A stretch of 64,000 nucleotides of DNA from Pseudomonas sp. QS1027 (GTDB lineage: Bacteria > Pseudomonadota > Gammaproteobacteria > Pseudomonadales > Pseudomonadaceae), in the NCBI RefSeq assembly GCF_002814235.1, contig NZ_PHSU01000004.1, positions 248,001 to 312,000 of the forward strand, read 5' to 3'. Shown in pieces: positions 63,201 through 64,000 of this stretch; position 1 is the first letter of the stretch; every line of letters starts with the position of its first letter. The notes beneath the pieces are model-generated. The model did no database searches, was not told the DNA's origin, and saw only the letters and a program-made list of their open reading frames with translations. Both the position numbers and the translations under genes were made by a program.

Positions 63201-64000
63201 CGACCGAGGCCACGGTGGTTGCCACCTCGGGCCGGCTGTTGCCGGGTGGCGGACTGGATATCGGCAAGCCGATCGCCAATACCCGGGTTTATTTGCTGGA
63301 CGAGCAACTGCAACTGGTGCCATTTGGCGTTGCGGGTGAACTGTATGTGGCGGGTGCGGGCGTGGCCCGTGGCTACCTGAACCGTGCGGACCTGACCGCC
63401 GAGCGCTTCCTGCGCGATCCGTTCAATGCCGATCCGCAGGCACGGATGTACCGCACCGGCGATCTGGCGCGCTGGAACGCTGACGGCACGCTGGACTACC
63501 TGGGCCGCAATGACGATCAGGTGAAGATTCGTGGCGTGCGCATTGAGCTGGGTGAGATCGAGAGCCAACTCGGTCAGTTGTCGAGCATCGAGGAAGCGCT
63601 GGTCGTGGCCCGCGAGGACGAGCCGGGCCAGCCACGGCTGGTGGGCTATTTCACCGAGCGGGCCGACGTCGCGCCGCTGGCATTGAGTGAGTTGCGCGCC
63701 GCGTTGCAGGCCCGACTGCCGGGCTACATGGTCCCCGGCGCCCTGGTTCGGCTCGATGCCTGGCCGCTGACCGCCAACGGCAAAGTCGACCGTCGTGCCT
63801 TGCCGATACCGGACCGGGAGGCGCTGCTCACGGGTGAATATCAGGCGCCGCAAGGCGAACTGGAAGTCGCCCTGGCGGAGATCTGGAGTGAACTGCTGCA
63901 GGTCGAACGGGTAGGGCGCCATGACCACTTCTTCGAATTGGGTGGGCATTCCCTGTTGGCCGTAACCCTGGTGGCACGCATGCGTCGCCTCGGGCTGGAG
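51206..64000 (+). CDS. syfB: Lipopeptide synthetase, SyfB-like (Leu-Ser-Ile/Val-Leu...), partial at window end
   Basis: Open for 4265 codons to the window edge. Residues 1-50 form a TubC-type docking domain (INELLATLKANDVHLTVKDG, LREHKPALIALL). Modules: dual C/E4 (HHVSATQGD; core HHIAMDH)-A4-T4(S1078); LCL C5 (HHIIADG)-A5-T5(S2140); dual C/E6 (HHLAAGEND; core HHVVMDH)-A6-T6(S3205); LCL C7 (HHIVADG)-A7-T7(S4249). Pocket residues: A4 DAWFLGNVV (Leu), A5 DVWHMSLVD (Ser), A6 DAMFLGVTF (Ile/Val-like), A7 DAWFLGNVV (Leu). With NRPS1 this gives acyl-D-Leu-D-Leu-D-Gln-L-Leu-D-Ser-L-Ile/Val-Leu, with at least one more domain set expected. Start is GTG 51206 inside GTGA. The syringafactin family has Thr or Gln at position 5 in the members I recall. 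Confidence 0.88.
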   Translation, partial: MSINELLATLKANDVHLTVKDGQLVVKGNRLALSANGLVEKLREHKPALIALLEQDPSLMSKRDASAFPANGIPPGCTRITPDMLTLVALDQTAIDQLVEAVPGGTANIQDIYPLAPLQQGILYHHVSATQGDPYVMHVDFAFADRERLLAFVEALRQVIARHDILRTSVHWQGLETPVQIVWRHAELQVDTLLAGADTTLDLGQAPLIRLACREYAQDRGVQATLLFHHIAMDHSALEVVRQEIQACLLGQADQLGAPVPFRNYVAQALLGVSEQEHEGFFRDMLGDLDQPTLAYDLQDLSGDGADIEEHSLGLDLALCQRLRTRARSLGVSVASLFHLGWARVLSGLTGHQRVVFGTVLMGRMLGAEATERALGIFINTLPLRLDLGEQTVQAAVMATHQRLTALMRHEHAPLALAQRCSGVAAPTPLFNALLNYRHSAPPQAGGETWQGIEVLHAQERSNYPLVLSVDDLGEAFSLTAQTSRGIDGRRICAYLACAMENLLDRLERAPQTPVEQLGMLPGAERSELLEGFNPHRTAYETHLTLHQRIEQQALEQPDAVAAQVGGRRLSYGELNRRANALAGHLISLGVRPDDRVAILARRSLDTLVGLLAILKAGAGYVPVDPAHPDERVGYLLDDSAPVAVLTQHALLGRLPALAVPVIALDRPDWPEQAGNPHVPGLTSANLAYVIYTSGSTGQPKGVMVEHRTLNNLVDWHCQVFDLHAGSHTASVAGFGFDAMAWEVWPALCAGAVLHLPPADISNEQLDALLDWWLAQPLEVAFLSTPVAEYAFSRDLRHPTLRTLLIGGDRLRQFHSDPGFAVINNYGPTEATVVATSGRLLPGGGLDIGKPIANTRVYLLDEQQQLVPFGVAGELYVAGAGVARGYLNRPELTAERFLDDPFAEQPGARMYRTGDLACWNADGTLDYLGRNDDQVKIRGVRIELGEIESQLGQLSGIEEALVVAREDEPGQPRLVGYFTERDDVTPLTLGELRAALLARLPGYMVPSALVRLDSWPLTANGKVDRRALPAPDREALHTGEYQAPQGETEMALAEIWSELLQVERVGRHDRFFELGGHSLLAMRLVSQVRQRLGVELSLADIFAQPELAALAQVLAQAAVSRQPPIVPVSRDQALPLSFAQQRLWFLAQLDGGSSAYHIPAGLRLRGSLDRIALKQALDRIVARHESLRTTFVQWQGQEVEQRIAPADIGFSLQLHVLAGQAEAEEELLSIAAEEVRERFDLLRGPLVRGRLVRMADDDHVLLVTLHHIIADGWSAGVLTRELGVLYEAFRQAEEDPLPALPVQYADYAAWQRNWLTGEVLQQQGQYWQQALAGAPVLLTLPSDRPRPAQQDYSGHRLGLVLDADLTRGLKALSQRQGTTLFMTVMAAWAAVLSRLSGQDDVVIGTPAANRLRAEVEGLIGCFVNTLAVRVDLSATLSVEALLQQVKRQTLAAQTNQDLPFEQVVELVRPQRSLSHSPIFQAMLSWQNNENVDLALGDLTLQGLENSGHTAKFDVLLDMAEEGDCLFGNLEYATALFDESTMQRCLGYLEAMLRGMAADERALVAEIPLLDDEQRQHLLEGFNATAVDYPQDLTLHGLFEARVASCGDSVAVVDEKGSLTYDALNRQANRIAHRLIGLGIGPDDRVAICVDRSLEMVAGLMGILKAGAAYVPLDPDYPIDRLTYMLENCAPAVVLTQEALRAVLPASSVPVLLLDPEHAEREGFLAQSDSNPLRAEVRPEHLAYVIYTSGSTGQPKGVMNEHRGVVNRLLWMQDEYGLDASDSVLQKTPFSFDVSVWEFFWPLFNGARLVMARPGGHRDPGYLREVIREQNITTLHFVPSMLDLFLAHGEAGDSGLLRVMCSGEALPGHLVRRFKQQLPEVGLFNLYGPTEAAVDVTAWDCAGPLGETPDNTPIGKPVANTRIYLLDSSRQPVPLGVAGELYIGGVQVARGYLNRPELSAERFLDDPFTAGRMYRTGDLGRYLPDGTVEYLGRNDDQVKIRGFRIELGEIEARLAAYPGVKESVVLAREDNPGEKRLVAYVTAQQPETLLEIESLRAHLQGALPEYMVPAAYVQLDALPLTPNGKLNRKALPAPDGGALISREYEAPQGEAETVLAQLWAELLKVERVGRHDNFFELGGHSLLAVTLLARMRQLGLSADIRVLFAQPSLSALAATVGGSTEILVPANLIPDACEHISPDLLPLVTLDQTQIDRIVAKVPGGGANVQDIYPLGPLQAGILYHHLAAGENDPYLQQTRFAFANYARLDAFCNALQRVIERNDILRSSLFWEGLPAPVQVVWREARLQVDEIALHDMNNAAPMALTQAPLLRLVYAPDPGHGRILAVLRFHHVVMDHVALDVLSHELQAVLLDQEQQLAAPVPYRNYVAQVQQGPGDGAHEAFFREQLGDIDEPTLPYGLLPAAEEETPREARLSLDKALGRQVRDQARQLGVSAASLMHLAWAQVLGQLSGRDSVVFGTVLLGRLQGSEGVERALGVFINTLPLRIDLGVQSVHEAVLDTHRRLNGLLAHEHAQLALAQRCSALPAGAPLFSTLFNYRHGTTAPAVDEATRSAWNGIDLLHAEERSNYPLALSVDDLGDGFSLTAQTAWSIDPQRICVYLHQAVAALVQALEQDPGKGLEQLSVLSTGERRRLLVDFNDTGLDYPREQPVHRLFEQRAARHPHALAAVHGKHALTYGELNTRANRLAHYLMAQGVRPDEHVAILLPRSLDLLIGQLAIGKCAATYVPLDVNAPTERLGYMLQDCQAVSVLAHSGMPLDFAIRRIDLDRVALDDQPTQDPDLTQRSDSVAYVMYTSGSTGAPKGVRVSHRGIARLVLNNGYADFNERDRMAFASNPAFDASTMEIWGALLNGGQVRVIDHSTLVDPTRLRVALAEEGISVLFLTTALFNQYVQLIPEALQGLRLLLSGGERADPTAFRRLLGPAQGLRLINVYGPTETTTFATSCEVRTVADGAETIPIGRPIGNTRVYVLDAHRRLAPLGVVGELYIGGDGVASGYLNRPELTAEKFLDDPFSEQPGARMYRTGDLGRWLEDGQLECLGRNDDQVKIRGFRIELGEIVSRLHELPGIAEAVVMAREDEPGGVRLVAYFTCHPDVEVLAPAQMRVALQAHLPEYMVPAAFVELAALPLTANGKLDRRALPKPERSALFGLAYEAPEGEFEPALAKIWGEVLQVERVGRHDHFFDLGGHSLLAMRMVSQVRQQLGVELPLGELFALGELAAVAAVLSAAGRSELPPIQPAPRDQPLQLSFAQQRLWFLAQMEGGNQAYNIPLALSLRGSLDVGALGRALERIVERHEALRSAFVPRDEGAQVVIAALSAETLLQREDLRRQPDALASRLREEAAEAFDLVQGPLVRARLLQLDEDQHVLSLTVHHIVADGWSMGVLIRELMALYPALRQGQDDPLPALAIQYGDYAAWQRRWLAGERLQRQVAYWRETLADAPTVLMLPIDRPRPAQQDFAGASLAIRLGAQLNAGLRALAQRRGVTLYMVLMGAWAALLARLSGQAQVVIGSPVAGRGRAELEGLVGLFVNTLAVRIDTAGKLTGAALLERVKTCVLEAQDHQDLPFEQVVEIVRPTRSLAHAPLFQTTLNWLAGESTLPPLDGLVIAPVEQTSQVSKFDLSLNLGEQGEALVGSLEYATALFDEATVRRYAGYFEQLLQALVTDDQVVLEQLPLVGDVERRYLLETLNATGLDVPAGQSIHALIEAQALRAPQALAAQVGEDRLSYGELNRRANALAHHLIGLGVRPDDRVAILARRGLDTLVGLLAILKAGAAYVPVDPAHPDERVGYLLDDSAPVAVLTQQTLFARLPELAVPMIALDRPDWPEQSGNPQVPGLTPENLAYVIYTSGSTGQPKGVMVEHRTLNNLVHWHCQAFDLHAGSHTASVAGFGFDAMAWEVWPALCAGAVLHLPPAEIGNEQLDALLDWWLAQPLAVAFLPTPVAEYAFSRDLRHPTLRTLLIGGDRLRQFPRDPGFAVINNYGPTEATVVATSGRLLPGGGLDIGKPIANTRVYLLDEQLQLVPFGVAGELYVAGAGVARGYLNRADLTAERFLRDPFNADPQARMYRTGDLARWNADGTLDYLGRNDDQVKIRGVRIELGEIESQLGQLSSIEEALVVAREDEPGQPRLVGYFTERADVAPLALSELRAALQARLPGYMVPGALVRLDAWPLTANGKVDRRALPIPDREALLTGEYQAPQGELEVALAEIWSELLQVERVGRHDHFFELGGHSLLAVTLVARMRRLGLE
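52850..54450 (+). repeat. Leu A-T segment of module 4, near-copy of module 7
   Basis: The adenylation domain is very similar at DNA level to that of module 7 (about 62,350-63,900), with identical runs of about 50 bp (for example from 53,593 and around 53,670). The two encode the same Leu pocket residues. This suggests module duplication or later gene conversion. Confidence 0.75.
62350..63900 (+). repeat. Leu A segment of module 7, near-copy of module 4
   Basis: This is the partner of 52,850-54,450. Protein differences are few in the core between the A3 and A8 motifs. The similarity fades in the T domain, where module 7 resembles modules 1-3 and 5 instead of module 4. Confidence 0.75.

Overview
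The window looks like chromosome of a fluorescent Pseudomonas (P. fluorescens / P. syringae-type group). The signs are high GC with LysR, AraC and TetR regulators beside small metabolic genes, an S-type pyocin-like toxin with immunity genes, a NemR-type electrophile regulator, and a very large lipopeptide-type NRPS locus. This placement is inference from gene content; no rRNA or tRNA lies in the window.

Positions 1-13,600 hold regulator/effector pairs: a signal-less betaine-type binding protein with LysR, a DMT exporter, a DosP-like PAS-PAS-GAF-GGDEF-EAL protein, AraC regulators with an SDR and an MFS pump, and a TetR regulator with two matching operator copies. From 13,600 to 18,700 come azoR beside a truncated LysR, a short pyocin-type 16S rRNase toxin with two immunity-like genes and an orphan second toxin tip, an NmrA/HxlR pair, and a nitrilase remnant. 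A complete type I secretion locus (TolC, HlyB-like ABC, HlyD, a small membrane protein and a 1909-residue RTX protein) fills 18,770-30,240. Its cargo end is AT-rich, and the composition changes inside the HlyD gene.

From 30,250 to 35,400 the DNA is scarred. It holds a remnant of an integrating-conjugative-element membrane protein, a duplicated 3' end of a hydratase gene, a broken 3-hydroxyisobutyrate-type dehydrogenase and a saccharopine-dehydrogenase-like gene with an internal deletion, around intact trmK, hydratase, PhyH-type dioxygenase and SRPBCC genes. Next (35,500-40,150) is a NemR-type regulator, a DJ-1/PfpI protein and three intact plus one degenerate copy of an inverted-repeat operator; a decayed second TetR gene lies between two of them. 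A DHA2 drug exporter with a divergent LysR follows.

The last 23 kb is a LuxR-type regulator and two NRPS genes. NRPS1 has three modules (Leu-Leu-Gln by binding-pocket residues). NRPS2 has at least four modules (Leu-Ser-Ile/Val-Leu) and runs off the window. The 3 + (4 or more) layout, the Leu-Leu-Gln-Leu order and the adjacent LuxR gene match the syringafactin family of linear lipopeptides. The Ser code at position 5 would make it a variant.
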